Part shown: piece by piece, positions 25,575-37,440 of the stretch
Position numbering within the stretch: position 1 is the first letter of the stretch
How the letters are laid out: the number at the start of each line of letters is the position of its first letter
Assembly (NCBI GenBank): GCA_018340375.1
Contig: JAFFJZ010000001.1
Span: forward strand, 17,564,001 to 17,628,000
DNA: 64,000 bases
Reading direction: 5' to 3'
From: Gonatopus flavifemur
Taxonomy: Eukaryota > Arthropoda > Insecta > Hymenoptera > Dryinidae
Notes under the pieces: model-generated
Seen by the model: the letters and a program-made list of their open reading frames with translations, nothing else
Told to the model about the DNA's origin: nothing
The model's database searches: none
Program-made: the position numbers and the translations under genes

Positions 25575-26740
25575 TTTTGAATGAAAATTGTATTAGTGAA
25601 TACGCTGATAATGTTGCGAATCCCTGGTTAAAAGAATCCATTGAATCTGACAATGGAATTTCATGAGATTTGGTCAGAACATTGTCCGAGATTCAATCAG
25701 GTTTGGCGAGAATCAATGGATTTTTTTACCCAGGGATGATATCAAGATATTAATTAAAGACATGGATGTAAAGATTGAGCTAGTCTAGATGAATGTCTTT
25801 AACTTATTGAACCAATCGAAACTATTGGACTCCAAACTGACTGATTTTGATACAACATTTTTGGAAAATCATTTTGTTTTTATATACTTGCATATCCCTT
25901 TGTAGCTATAATGTTTACAGTTTTTATAGATTCAATGTATTAAATAATCCTAGGCAATTTATATACAAAGTGGAAAGTATTTATAATTTCATATGGAAGT
26001 ACATCAAAGGATGTAGAGTTTACGCTCATTGGAAGCATCATCACTGCCAATTAATCCTTAAACATAATACTTCATAGGACTTGCTTTCATTCAATCTATA
26101 GAATTATTGTACGTTGATATGTGAGAAAATTATTCATAGCAAAGGAACAATCAAATCATCAACATTCTGGAATGGATATCGAGTCAATAAAAATGTTATC
26201 CAATACATCTGTTTGTAAATCCACTCGTTAAGAGAAACACTTTCTTTTTTAAGTGTTATTTTATATTATAAAGTGAATATGTAATGTCAGTTATATAGGA
26301 ATGAAGTATGACAGCGAACTAAGTTATCTGTGTTGTATGTTTTAGAATTAGATTGATCTTGAGATATCGCATGATCGAGATCATCATTTCAAATCAAATT
26401 GATGTGTAAAATTTCACTTTTATAAGAGATGCGACTGTATGAATGATGTAGTGATATTTTATGATATTTTGTAAATATTTAGAACTTTGTAACGATTCGA
26501 ATTTCGATACTTATTGTCATGAATAACTTTTAGTGCGCTTAGTATAGTTTGATCACTAGTGAAAATGTATTAAAAATCTGTGTTCTAAGTACGATATGAA
26601 GAATTGTAATATAAATATGAATATTTTACTTTAAGAAATTAAGAAAATAGAATTCATAATGTGAAACATATATAACAATTGAATGACTCAAGATTTGTTG
26701 GAAGAATAAACAGCATTATATACGTGAATATAATGTGTAT
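25575..26740 (+). other. probable bib 3' untranslated region
   Basis: AT-rich DNA following the bib stop codon without a credible reading frame. AATAAA signals at 26186-26191 and 26705-26710 are plausible 3' ends. It contains one short MITE (25622-25735) starting 47 bp after the stop, so that element would be transcribed in the mRNA. The extent of the UTR is inferred. Confidence 0.5.
25622..25735. mobile_element. CCCTGGT MITE, 114 bp, in the bib 3' UTR
   Basis: CCCTGGTTAAAAGAATCCAT against ATGGATTTTTTTACCCAGGG, with AT on both sides. It folds into a hairpin directly after the bib stop codon. Confidence 0.85.
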
Positions 26741-27919
26741 GAATACTTTCCTATCTCAACTTCTCCTTATAAAATCCTGCAGAGCGCATTAATGGGTTCC
26801 GACTGATTTATACATTTTTCAAACATGAAAAGTAACTTAGAGAAGTATTATATCTTAGAGATATAATGGTTTTTAAATTACTTAGATATTTGCAGATTGA
26901 AGATTCATGCATATGAAAAAAGATTGTTTAGTTCGTTAAAGACGTAGGACCGTTTAAGCAGGGAGTTTTTAAATCTGACTTGAAGGTCAAGTAAGTTTTA
27001 ATTTAAAAAATTTTTATTTTGTATTTCCGTAACTCATCAAATTATTTAACAGCGTTGTATTCGATAATTAGTACTAAGTAAATATTCATTCAATTTCATT
27101 GATGAAAAATCAACTTGATGAAATGATAAAAAGTGATAAAAATGCACTGGACGTTATTTTATCCTATTCTTGAATTCCACTGTAAGTGTATTTGAAGGAA
27201 TAAGATTTGAATATTTATTTTCAACTTTTATTTGAGAATATAATTTCGTTTAAAAACAACTGGTGACCAAACCTTTGTGAGAGAACGTGTTCTATCCGTA
27301 TCATACAAAACTTCATAACGTAACTTACAAAACATTAACCAGCATGAATGTTACATAGATTCTCATCAAAAAATCTGAATTTGGATAATGTATACAAAAT
27401 GATAAAGGGCAAAATCCTGACACTAAATAACATTAAAAACAAATTTGAAATATCGATGAAACATAACTCCCATTGATCCCGCTCAATATTTTACATTTCT
27501 TAAAGTATATCAGTATGTTTTATCCTCTATTTATTCATTGAACATACCCTTGAACACAAGTTATAATCAGAATGGCAAACAAAAAATTTTCAATACATCG
27601 TTAAGATGTAACTTCAGCAATTTTCGTATAAATGTAAACAATTATCCAGGAATCACAAAACACGAACACTCTTTTCATCAGTAATAAGCTGCAACAATAC
27701 TAATGGATATTTGCGATGTTCGCTTGTTCATGTATAATATGTAACACGCGAAGGATATCATTGATTCATATCGATCAATTCTCTCAAATACTCTTGTATG
27801 ATAATGAATTTGAATGTTATGTGGAAAATACAAACTGTATTCTTCGTTAGGATAGTCAATTATATATCCTTCTGTATATGAAATCAAGCGACTAGAATGT
27901 CCATGTATTTAAAAAGCCG
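26741..27919. other. bib / eIF3j tail-to-tail spacer
   Basis: No gene recognised. On the - strand an AATAAA at 27535-27530 could end the eIF3j transcript, which would give that gene a 3' UTR of about 0.4 kb. The rest is plain AT-rich sequence with no palindrome I could see. Confidence 0.4.
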
Positions 27920-30292
27920 CTACATAAAGTCATCGTACTCGTCATAAGTGTAGTCACCATATTCGCTTAATAGAGTATTTTCACCTTCAATTTTGAGTTT
28001 TGCTTTACCCTTACCCTTGTTCTTCTTCACCTTGTCACCTTTTTCTAATTTTTGTTTTTCAATGAATAAATTATCGATTACAGTTTTTACTTTCTTTAAA
28101 CCATTGGATGACACTGAAAAATAGAAAAAAATCAATTATATTTTACGTATGCAGTTTATAAATTATGAAATATATACTAACAATTCAATGCAACGCATTT
28201 TATCAGTTCTTCCGCAAATGGTGGGAATTCAGCATGTTTGTTGAATTGGTTGATTTTTTGCATAAGGACTACACCAAACTGTTCGAATTCTTCCTTGGTG
28301 TTAGGCGAGAAAGTATCAAGGCCAGTTGCTGCTTCTTCGGTTACTCCTGCAAAAATATTTGTCAAAGAAAAGAACAAACTTAAAATTTGTTTCTACAGAA
28401 ATTTGAAGTTCAACGATTCTATCATAAATCCTTCAATAATACTTTAAATGCAGAATTGCAAATTTTATTTTCAATAACAAGAGTTTATGAATAACATAAT
28501 GTTAATAATGAATTTAATCTCAGATCTCATTATTAATCAACTGGAACAGTTTGATCAGGAACAGTACAGGAGATTTGATAACCAAAGTGACATGAAGGTT
28601 GCAAAAACGATGCAAACACAGCAACTTGTTTTTACAGAACAGAAACATTTATTAAAATACAGTAACATTATTCAAGCAATTTCATTAGTCATAGAATTCT
28701 ATATTAAACTTGTGTGTACATTTTCCACATATAATATCTATCTCTAGCACAGTTCCTGACATTGTGTTTCACATTTCATCTTAAACTATGCACGGTGCAT
28801 TTAAAGTTTCTGTGATAATTCAAGGGAGCAACTATCATTTATGAATATTGAATGTTACTTTCTCCTCTTAAAAATTATTTCATATTTGTCTGCTTATAAT
28901 ACTGTATCATTTCTTCTAAACAAAAAGACAAATATTAGTAAATATCAATTTTTGTACCTATAAATTTTCCGCATTTCAAAGCAAGCAATTTCTTTCTCTT
29001 TTAACCTCATCTTTCTCTTTTTTCCAATTCAATATAAATTACCAATATCGATCAATCTGAATTTAAATTCATCAATGTATTCCAACTATATTTAATCATA
29101 TCTTGAGTATATTAAAAATGTTCTTGGTTCTCCACAAAAGAAAATAAGAATATAAAAAAGTGATTATTAGAGAAATTCTACTTGATAATTTTTTCAAAAT
29201 TCTTGAGTGTAAAGATCAAAATGAATCTAAAACAGCTTATGATTTTTTATCAGGTTTGGATGGTTTACGAGAACTAAAATCTACAAGGTTTGACAAACCA
29301 AAAGTTTCCATAGCCAATCGTAAATCGGCTTCTTCCTGCAACCTCTGACGTTTCAACATTTCAGCTCTCCTTTCCTCCGGTGTTAAAGTTTCTTCCTTCT
29401 CTTTAGCTTTCCTCTCGGCTTCTTCCTTTGCTTTTTTCTACATACCAAATGAATTTCAATATATATGAATGACACCATTTCTTCAATATTACAACATGGT
29501 AATGAATTTTTTTGTGAGGATGTACAAACCTCTCGTTCTTCTATTCTCTCGGCTAAGGCTTTCTTAGGTTTTGGCTTTGCCTTTGGCACTTCCGCTGGTT
29601 TTTCCACATCTTTTTTCTCTTCTTCAACATCTTCCCAGCTGTCCTGTTTGTATCAAATATCGAATATTCTATCAAATAAATTGGAAGTAGAAATCAAAGC
29701 ATCTTATTTACATTCGAATGGAATTTGAAGTCAAAACAGAGTATATGGATATATTTTTGCAGTATATATTCAATTGCTCGATAACACGATTGATATAAAT
29801 GAATATAAGTCATTGGACGATACTTATACTTCGAGGATTAGAATATACCAGAACATTGAGGACACAATTATTCTAAAGCGGCATAATAAAATCAACTGGG
29901 ATGCAAAATCATGCATTCATTGTTATTTATCACAGAATGGAAATTCAATAAACGAGTAATCAAGAGTCATAACTATGGAGAAATTGATGACATTGATTCA
30001 CATGAACATGTGTTTTTTTTCAGGTTATGTGATCTACATAAAATGTGGTGAAAAATCCATGGCAGAATAGTAAAGTGGTTGAAATTATTTTACCTTTACT
30101 TCTTCCTCTTCGTCTTCACCTTCCCATTTATTAGACCTGACAGCGAGGTCAAATTTTGGTTCAACGTTGTCCGCATCTGTAATGCACGAGGTTAAAATCC
30201 AGTTTTTTTTTGTTCTATTTCAGTTAATTTCCATACAGAAATGGGAATATAAGAAAATGAAGATTCATTCACATACCCCACTCTTCGTCCAT
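27920..30292 (-). CDS. eIF3j: eukaryotic translation initiation factor 3 subunit J, six exons, complete
   Basis: Coding exons in transcript order: 30292-30277, 30176-30094, 29643-29530, 29437-29299, 28346-28182 and 28113-27920. All introns are GT-AG and all phases match, giving 236 residues. The N-terminus (MDEEWDADNVEPKFD, then WEGEDEEEE) is the acidic, tryptophan-containing part that contacts the 40S subunit in this family. It is followed by a lysine/glutamate-rich helix, the ETFGVTEE and TKEEFEQFGVVL core, a lysine-rich stretch, and the conserved acidic end YDEYDDFM. The length and both ends agree with insect eIF3j (called Adam in Drosophila). The product is a loosely attached eIF3 subunit that helps load mRNA and recycle 40S subunits (known for the family). 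The start codon is the first ATG of a five-codon exon; the untranslated 5' end was not located. Confidence 0.95.
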
Positions 30293-30810
30293 GGTGATTA
30301 TTCGCCAGTCTTGCTTTTTAATACGAAGTCAAAATTTGAAGAAACAAATTGGGATTGAATACAGATGGGATGAAACTGGTAAGGACATGCCATACAATAC
30401 CAATACCATAATATCACGAATATGGAACATGGTATGGAAATAGAGGTTCAAACATTGATTAAAATTCTTTAGACATCCGTACCACGGACGTACCATGGAA
30501 CGTGTGATTTTGACTTGCGTAGAGTTGTCTGCGCAAAACACTTAGCGCAATCTCGTGAGCCGAATTCGTAAGGAATTCATTAGGAATCCTTAACAGGTTC
30601 TTCCACAACTCTGAATTTAATATGAAGGATCAAACAATTTCAAACAAATGAATGAACTAAATCGAGTGTGAGGATATATTGGAGAGTAATGATATGAAAA
30701 ACAAAGGAGAAACAAAAATTTTTGAGAAATGATGAAAAAGATATACAAGAAAAAATTTAAGAAAAAAATTAAAAAAAATATTAAAAATTGTAACAATCTT
30801 TTCATACCAA
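30293..30810. other. upstream region of eIF3j
   Basis: It should hold the eIF3j promoter and 5' UTR; I could not place a TATA box or initiator with confidence. Confidence 0.3.
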
Positions 30811-31074
30811 TCCAGACAGCACACAAGAATCCCAAATGGATTCTGGAAAAAGAACTCTTTCAGGATACAAAGTGTTCTTAATGAGTTTGAAATGAATTCG
30901 ATTCGTCAGACGTTTGCGAGTCACGTTAAAATTCTCCAAAAAGTCTCATAGAATTTTAACGAAACTCGCAAACGTCTGATGAATCGAATTCTTTTCAAAC
31001 TCTTTAGGAACACTTTGTATTCTGAAAGAGTTCTTTTTCCAGAATTCATTTGGAATTCTTGTGTGTTGTCTGGG
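30811..31074. mobile_element. MITE, CCCAGACAG family, copy 2
   Basis: Starts TCCAGACAGCACACAAGAAT (first C changed) and ends with the complement; AA duplicated on both sides. Clearly homologous to 9238-9505 along its whole length. Confidence 0.88.
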
Positions 31075-32061
31075 AAGGGAAAAACTCGCTTCTATTGAAT
31101 TTGAATTGATTGTGGGTTTTAAGGTATCCAGTGATTCAGCGATGAGGGAATTTTAACGGAATCAATCAATTGCGTAGTTTGTGAGGAAAGAATAATAAAT
31201 GAGATAGTAAAACTCCAGGTCTAAACACCCTCTTTTTTTTAGCGTAGGATGATTCTGTTGTAACGCAAGTTCTACTGGAAAGAAACTAGACAGATTCACC
31301 AATGATAAGTGGGGCACGGAGTGAGGGAGATCGAACAAACGTTACTTATTGACAGATTCTAGTAGAAAGTCAGATGAATAATCGTTTCTATTGGGGTTCA
31401 TCAATCGATTGACATTTTTCATTGATTCCACAGGTTGGGGTCAACTGACCCGAGTGCACATCAGCCCCAAAAGCAACTAATCCGAATGAAATTATGCCAG
31501 AAAAAACACCTTGTGTTATGAGTCATGCTCCAGATGAACGTTCTTTAGACTGATCTCAGGGTCGCCAAGGGGAAGGGGACTTGAACTGATGACACATGAA
31601 GACAATAATACTGTCTAAGAAATTTTCATGATTTGTCGAGCATTTGTGGTAGTGTATTCATGTGAGATTAATTTCAGTACCCTTCCCCTTGGCGGCGCTG
31701 AAATTCATTCTAAAAATTCTCTTATTGAGTGAATGCCCTCTGCTCCAGTCGCTCTAATAGTTGCCCATTTTTTTCGGGCTTATTTCCATTCGGCTCAGTT
31801 AACCCCAACCATTCCACAGACTTTTAGAGCGCCCGTGATTGTATTAAGAGGATATTATCAGGGGCATGAACTCCAAATGGAGAAATTCAGACAGTTTTCA
31901 GCCCTGCCGTACGAGCCGCTATTGGAACTCATCTAATAAGTCGTACATCAACACAAGTACGAGACCAATGTGAAACGTTCAAAAACTAGTACTATTGTAT
32001 ACGTGTGAATTGGTTCGAGTGGTGGCTCGTACGGTGGCACTGTTGATAGTTCTGAAAATTT
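31075..32061. other. no gene; one GC-rich hairpin
   Basis: Arms TCGCCAAGGGGAAGGG (near 31562) and CCCTTCCCCTTGGCGG (near 31681) bracket about 100 bp. The open frame at 31733-31936 has no recognisable features. Confidence 0.4.
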
Positions 32062-32859
32062 CCCAGTGAACACTTATGAGAGGAAGATGAGCTCTTCAAG
32101 AGGTCTTTTGAAAGAGCTCCCTGAAGAGAACATGAAGCTTCAGCGAACGTTCAGATCAGATGTGTATAGATCGGGCCGGAGGTTCATTGAAGCTAACTTT
32201 TAGATTCACAAACGTTTGACAAAGGTTCTACGGACGTTGAAATGTCCACCTCGAAATACGTTCAGGAAACATAGATGGAACGTTCGCTGAAGGTGCATCG
32301 AAGGTTTGACGAAGCTCCACAAAAATATTTATACTTATACTAATTTTGATCAGTTTATATGAAAAATAAATTAATTAATAAACATAAATTATTATAAATT
32401 AATCTAAGTATAGATGTTTGTGGAGCTTCGTTAAACCTTCGATGAACCTTCAGCGAACGTTCCATCTATGTTTCCTGAACGTATTTCGAGGCGGACACCT
32501 GAACGTTCGTAGTACCTTTGACGAACGTTTGTGAATCTAAAAGTTAGCTTTCATAAACCTTCGAGCCGATCTATACAGATCTAATCTGAACGTTCGCTGA
32601 AGCTTCATGTTCTCTTCGGGTCTGTCAATGTTATCATATTGATATCTGAATGGTATCATTTTTCTGAGATCTCAGAAAAAAATCCTCTCAAAGAGTTTGT
32701 TTGGATAACATTCTGGCAACCTCTTATTTTCCTCAGAAATCGACGCATCTGATAACATTCTGATATCTTTATGTTAACCTTCTGAAAGGTCTATCTGACC
32801 TTTTACACATATTTAGGAGATCTTTGAGAGCTCCGGATGATAACATATTGTTCGCTGGA
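32062..32859. mobile_element. CCCAGTGAACA host MITE split by a 501-bp insertion
   Basis: Left end CCCAGTGAACACTTATGAG, right end TAACATATTGTTCGCTGG. It is the reverse-orientation sister of 46362-46653. The reading is continuous with the sister except for the block 32120-32620. Confidence 0.9.
32120..32620. mobile_element. foldback element CCTGAAGAG...CTCTTCGGG, nested
   Basis: Arms of about 215 bp (CCTGAAGAGAACATGAAGCT against its complement) around an AT-rich centre of about 70 bp. Dinucleotide TC is duplicated (32118-32119, 32621-32622). The host sequence GAGCTC|TGTCAATG is unbroken in the sister copy. Confidence 0.92.
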
Positions 32860-33035
32860 ATATTTCACCACATTCATTAAACTGTTCAAGTTTTAAGGAC
32901 AATCGACTGATCTGATATTTGTATATGTAATGAACACCTTGTTCAAAAAATCACTTTTACTCTGAAAATATACACCGCTGACATTATATCTCACTATGTC
33001 ATATTGATAATTATGAGCATCGTCATCAAATTGTC

Positions 33036-33486
33036 CGTATGGCTTATAAAAAAACCGGATAGGAAACCGGATGAAACCCGGATGATAATCCTGATGGTAA
33101 TCCGGATGATGATCCGACTCAAACCCGGATGAAATTTCCGGGATTCCATCCAGGTGTATCCGCGCGCGTATACGGGTTTTGCGGTGTTTCTTTATCCGAT
33201 TCCATCTGGATCCTATCCAGGTTTTGGGACAAGATATTTTTTGGAATCCCAAATAAAACCCGAACAAGGAGACGAATGAATTCAATCCAAATTTCGTGTA
33301 GAGTTTCGAAAAATATTCAGTATTAAAATCCGGATAGGGTCCGGATGAAACCAGATAAAGAATCACCGCAAAAGCTGTATACGCGCCCGGATACACCCGG
33401 ATGGAATCCCGGAAATTTCATCCGGGTGTGAGCCGGGTTCCCATCCGGGTTTGACACGGGTTCCCATCCGGTTTTTTTTACCAGGG
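33036..33486. mobile_element. CCCTGGT-type element built of CCGGAT words
   Basis: The right end TTTTTTTTACCAGGG is intact; the left end (GGCTTATAAAAAAACCGGAT) is decayed. The interior repeats CCGGATGAAACCCGGATGAT and variants in both orientations, unusually GC-rich for the window. Confidence 0.75.
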
Positions 33487-33570
33487 AGGTCATTGAAGCG
33501 TAGGTACGTTTTGAAATGTCCGGGTTCGAATCTCGCAATCCCAAGAATCTGAAATGAAGTGAAATTTGCA
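33487..33570 (+). repeat. tRNA-like (SINE-like) fragment
   Basis: Contains a B-box-like GGGTTCGAATCTCGC at about 33521-33535 preceded by a possible A box. The same B-box phrase occurs at 42484-42497. It does not fold into a full tRNA. Confidence 0.35.
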
Positions 33571-33929
33571 GGACTGAGAGCGGGATAAGAAGAAAAGAAA
33601 GGAGGAAGAATAAGAACAAAAGGGAAGAATTACTTTCATGCACGATTCGAGATTTTTCTAAGATATTTTTATGAATTCTTCAAGATATTTTTAAGACTGG
33701 ATCTAAAACATATCTTCCGTAATCTTTAGTAATGCAGCGTGGCCCCATATGGGCTTTATATGGGTGTCCCTGACTTAGAGATATTAGGCTGAATATCAGC
33801 AACTCGACTAAGGCCCCTTAGTGACTAAGGTTAGGAATTCCCAAGTTTGGATACCCAATATAAGCCCATACAGGCCATATATTAAATACAGGACGCCCGG
33901 AAAAATTTCCACACGGGGTGCACTCTGCA

Positions 33930-34230
33930 CGCAGAGAGAAATTCTTGCTGAAAAAGCAATTCCAAAAAATCTGCTTTGCTAAATTAGCAAAACGGTTGCT
34001 GTTACAGCAAAAATATTGCTATTTTAACAAGATATTTACTAATTCAGCAAAATTTTCTAGCCGTCTGTATATCTATAATTCTGGATTGCTGAATGGCAAG
34101 CGCTTGTTAAAAGAGCAAGATTTTTGCTGTAGTAGCAAATTTTTAGCTGATTCATCAACAAGTTTTGCTATATCAGCAAAGCAAAGTTTCGAGGTCTCCT
34201 GTTTCAGCAACTTTTTTCCTCTGAGTGTGG
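33930..34230. mobile_element. TTTGCTG/AGCAAA micro-palindrome element
   Basis: About a dozen copies of GCTGnnnnAGCAA-like motifs between GCAGAGAGAAATTC and TTTTTTCCTCTGAG. Same family as 49241-49543, with eroded CACGGAG ends. Confidence 0.65.
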
Positions 34231-34284
34231 TATAGGCTCTTAAAAATTTAGAACGGGTAATTTCAAGCACTGCACAGCAAGTAA

Positions 34285-34581
34285 CCCAGATAAAACACGA
34301 AGAATTCTTTTCGAAAAACAAAAATAGAATTCTTCAAGAACCCTTCAGAATCAATGAATTCATAAAGAGCTCTGGAGGTATTCAATGTTTGGGACATTGA
34401 AGAGTTCTTTGAGTGTAATAAAACAATACTGTGAGTATTCTCAAAGAACTCGTTAATGAACCCCTTCAGAGCCCAAACATTGAACCCCTTCAGAGCTTGA
34501 AGAATTAGTAGAATCAGAAGAATAGTTCTTGCAGAATTCTATTCTCGTTTTTGAAAAGGAATTCTTCGTGTGTTATCTGGG
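34285..34581. mobile_element. CCCAGATAA MITE, copy 1
   Basis: CCCAGATAAAACACGAAGAA against its complement TTCTTCGTGTGTTATCTGGG; TAA on both sides. A palindrome of about 297 bp. Confidence 0.87.
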
Positions 34582-34672
34582 TAATTATCTTATGCTTCAG
34601 GGAGACAAGATTCAAACATCTTACGCAGCGTTACCAGGCTCCCACTCTTTTCCCATGGATCAACAATAGCTG

Positions 34673-34958
34673 CCCTGATAACACACGAAGAAATCTTTTT
34701 CAAAAACAAGAATAGAATTCTTCAAGAACTCTTTTCGAACTAATGAATTCATAATGAGCTCTGGAGGAGTTCAATGTGTGGGACATTAACGAGTTCTTGG
34801 AGAAAACTGAAAGGATTGTTGCAGTACTCTCAAAGTACTCGTTAATATCCCACACATTGAACTCCTTCAGAGCTCTTTATGAATTCATTAGTTCGAAAAG
34901 AGTTCTTGAAGAATTCTATTCTTGTTTTTGGAAAAGAATTCTTCATGTGTTATCTGGG
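34673..34958. mobile_element. CCCAGATAA MITE, copy 2
   Basis: CCCTGATAACACACGAAGAA to TTCTTCATGTGTTATCTGGG; TG duplicated on both sides. Only about 90 bp separates it from copy 1, to which it is homologous throughout. Confidence 0.87.
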
Positions 34959-35403
34959 TGTTGAATGAAACGTCCAATGATGAGAGTTGAAAAAATAGTA
35001 GGCCGGCAACGCTGATCTCACGTTCCGTATTTGCTTCACTAACGAATTTAGTTCACTACGCTATTAGGAGCGTTTACTGGAATATTCATCGGTTTCTACT
35101 AAAATTTTGGTCATTTGATAAAGATGAATTAAATTCAGGATATCATTTCTCTATTTTTCACATATTATCTCCATCGACAAAAAATAAAGACGTGCTTCAA
35201 AGAAAAAATTCAACCGCAACGAATGAAGCAATGAATAACGGAAATATAAAGATCGATGTGAGATCATGTCGAATTTGGATCCTCGGCAAAATTACTGTGT
35301 ATTTGACCCTGATGTGCTTGTTCATTTCAAGTATCAAGGCAACATCGGCAAAAACTCTTTTCGCTCATTGACATAGAACTTCCAATGTCATTTTCGATTC
35401 CTC

Positions 35404-35441
<38 letters not shown>

Positions 35442-36519
35442 AATTAGGAATTAAACGAATTTTTTCCCGCGTTTGGAGACCACTATCGATTTTCCATTCG
35501 ATAATAAATTGAAAAATTTATTGTAAAAGATCTGTATAAACAAGCAAAGCTGTGAATGACTCACACTATTGCTCTGCGAGTCTTCAGGTTTACAGTCTGT
35601 ACTCATTACGAAGGCTTTGCGTAATTGATTCAACATTCTTTACAATAGAGCGTAAAAGAGAGGAGAAAAAACTTTTGTTCCTATTGAACGGTGACGTTAC
35701 AAGGACGGCGTTGGAGATGATACGTATCCTACAAATCAATTATCAAAACACTCATCAATTGCTATTTGTATATGTTGTTGTGTGAAAAAGAAAAAAACAA
35801 CGGAAATCTTGGAACTGAATAAATAAAAGAAGAGATATTGTAATGTCACCTTTGTATGAGTTCAAGATCAGATTATTTGTCAAGGAGAAATCTCACCATG
35901 TAAGGTTCAAATGTAAAGTAATACCAAACTTCTTGTACTTAGAATATCATATGTTTAACCTTTGTACGGTGAATGAAACGAGTCTCGAATCTTTGCTGGA
36001 AATTACCTATCGAAAACAATGGAAAACGACAAATTATTCCGATTGTTTTCTATGCGGTTTCTGGATTTCAAATTTTCAATACGTTGTATGTTGTATGCCT
36101 GTAAAGAATAATCGAAATTTTTCTATACGCGGCAACCGAAAAATTCCGATCATGCGATAGGAAATCAATTTTTTATAAATGTATATCAGATTTCCTATCA
36201 ATTTAATCAAAAATTCCAAACTTTATGGGATTTTTACTATCATTCTCCAAAATACGGAAAATTCCTAACGCATGTATGTGTTAATTATTTCCGAACATTT
36301 ACGTGAAGATTCCCATAGACATTTTTTACACTGTGGTGATTGAGCGATACAAATTCCTATAAAAAAGATACCAGCCTGTGACCATTTTTTCTATTGGGTC
36401 AAACAATTTTATTAATTAAAAATTTCGAAGATCACTCTGGTACACAAAACATTACTCTGATTACGATTTCAAATAGCAACCGATTGAAGAGGAGAAATAA
36501 AACCTCAATGTACAAGAAC
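34959..36519. other. no gene; (TC)n microsatellite at 35406-35437
   Basis: No supported exon. The open frame at 35843-36160 (105 residues) shows no domain, and no splice context supports it. Confidence 0.4.
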
Positions 36520-37440
36520 CCAGACAGAAATTTACCATTGGCACTAGCATGGCGCAATGTAGATAAAATATGACCAAGGCTTAGCAACCAAGCATTGCGC
36601 AACACTGAAATGATAACATCATTTTATGATTTATCAATGTGTTTTTCCAATGGAGCCCCATCATTATTGGTGCAGAAATGGCAATGGAATAGACAATCAT
36701 TGGCGAACAATAAAAAACTTTGTTTACCAATGTTGCGCCAATGATAAAACTGTAAAAAATAATTAACCCAAAAAGATATAAAAAATATGCGCATTTCACA
36801 ATTCCCAACATATGTTATTTGGGATCTTATGATGTTTTCCTCATCTATCTGTGAAAAACTCGGTGTCTTTTATCTCTAAAGTTTGCCATGAAAAGTATAC
36901 ACAATATGAATCAGCGGTAAGAGCCCTCTGGTGTAACCTGTAACAAAGAACGATTGACTGGTCTTCCAGAGAATTATTTGAGTCTTAGATATTCCTTGCA
37001 TACATTTCTCACTACTCATGAGAAATACTTCCATCGATCATTCAGCTAGCAATTCAGCCATCAAACGTTAAAATTAAGAAGCATGCCAATATTGAGCCAT
37101 GCTATTACCAATGATCGGCGCTACATTGAAAACTAATTTTCAACCAGACTAGACCAAAGTTCGTGGCAATATTCAACCACGTTTTAAATGATCCTCACAT
37201 TCGATAGAATCTATCGTTCGGTCAATGTTGGACCAAGGATGAACCTAGCAAGCGCCAGGCCTGGCGGAATTGTAAATCAATGGTAGGTTGACAACCTAAA
37301 TCCGTTGAACACCAATATCGGTGCGGCATTGAAAATGTTGTTAATCAACATTGAATATTTACAGATTGCCAAGCCTTGTCTGTTAACATTGTGCCAGGCT
37401 ATATTCTATCGTCAGCATTGGCGGAACCTAAAAATTTTTA
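36520..37440. repeat. decayed TTGGNNCAATATTGG-type repeat block
   Basis: Many diverged TTGGCGCAATG, CCAATATTGAGCC and ACCAATATCGG words, the vocabulary of the 53.8-kb tandem array and of the first 560 bp. No regular period remains. Confidence 0.45.

Noticed and set aside
28487..28747. 86-residue + strand frame inside eIF3j
   Set aside because: It sits in an eIF3j intron without splice sites or similarity; an AT-rich chance frame.
35843..36160. 105-residue frame with several cysteines
   Set aside because: No signal peptide, domain or splice support; low-complexity surroundings.
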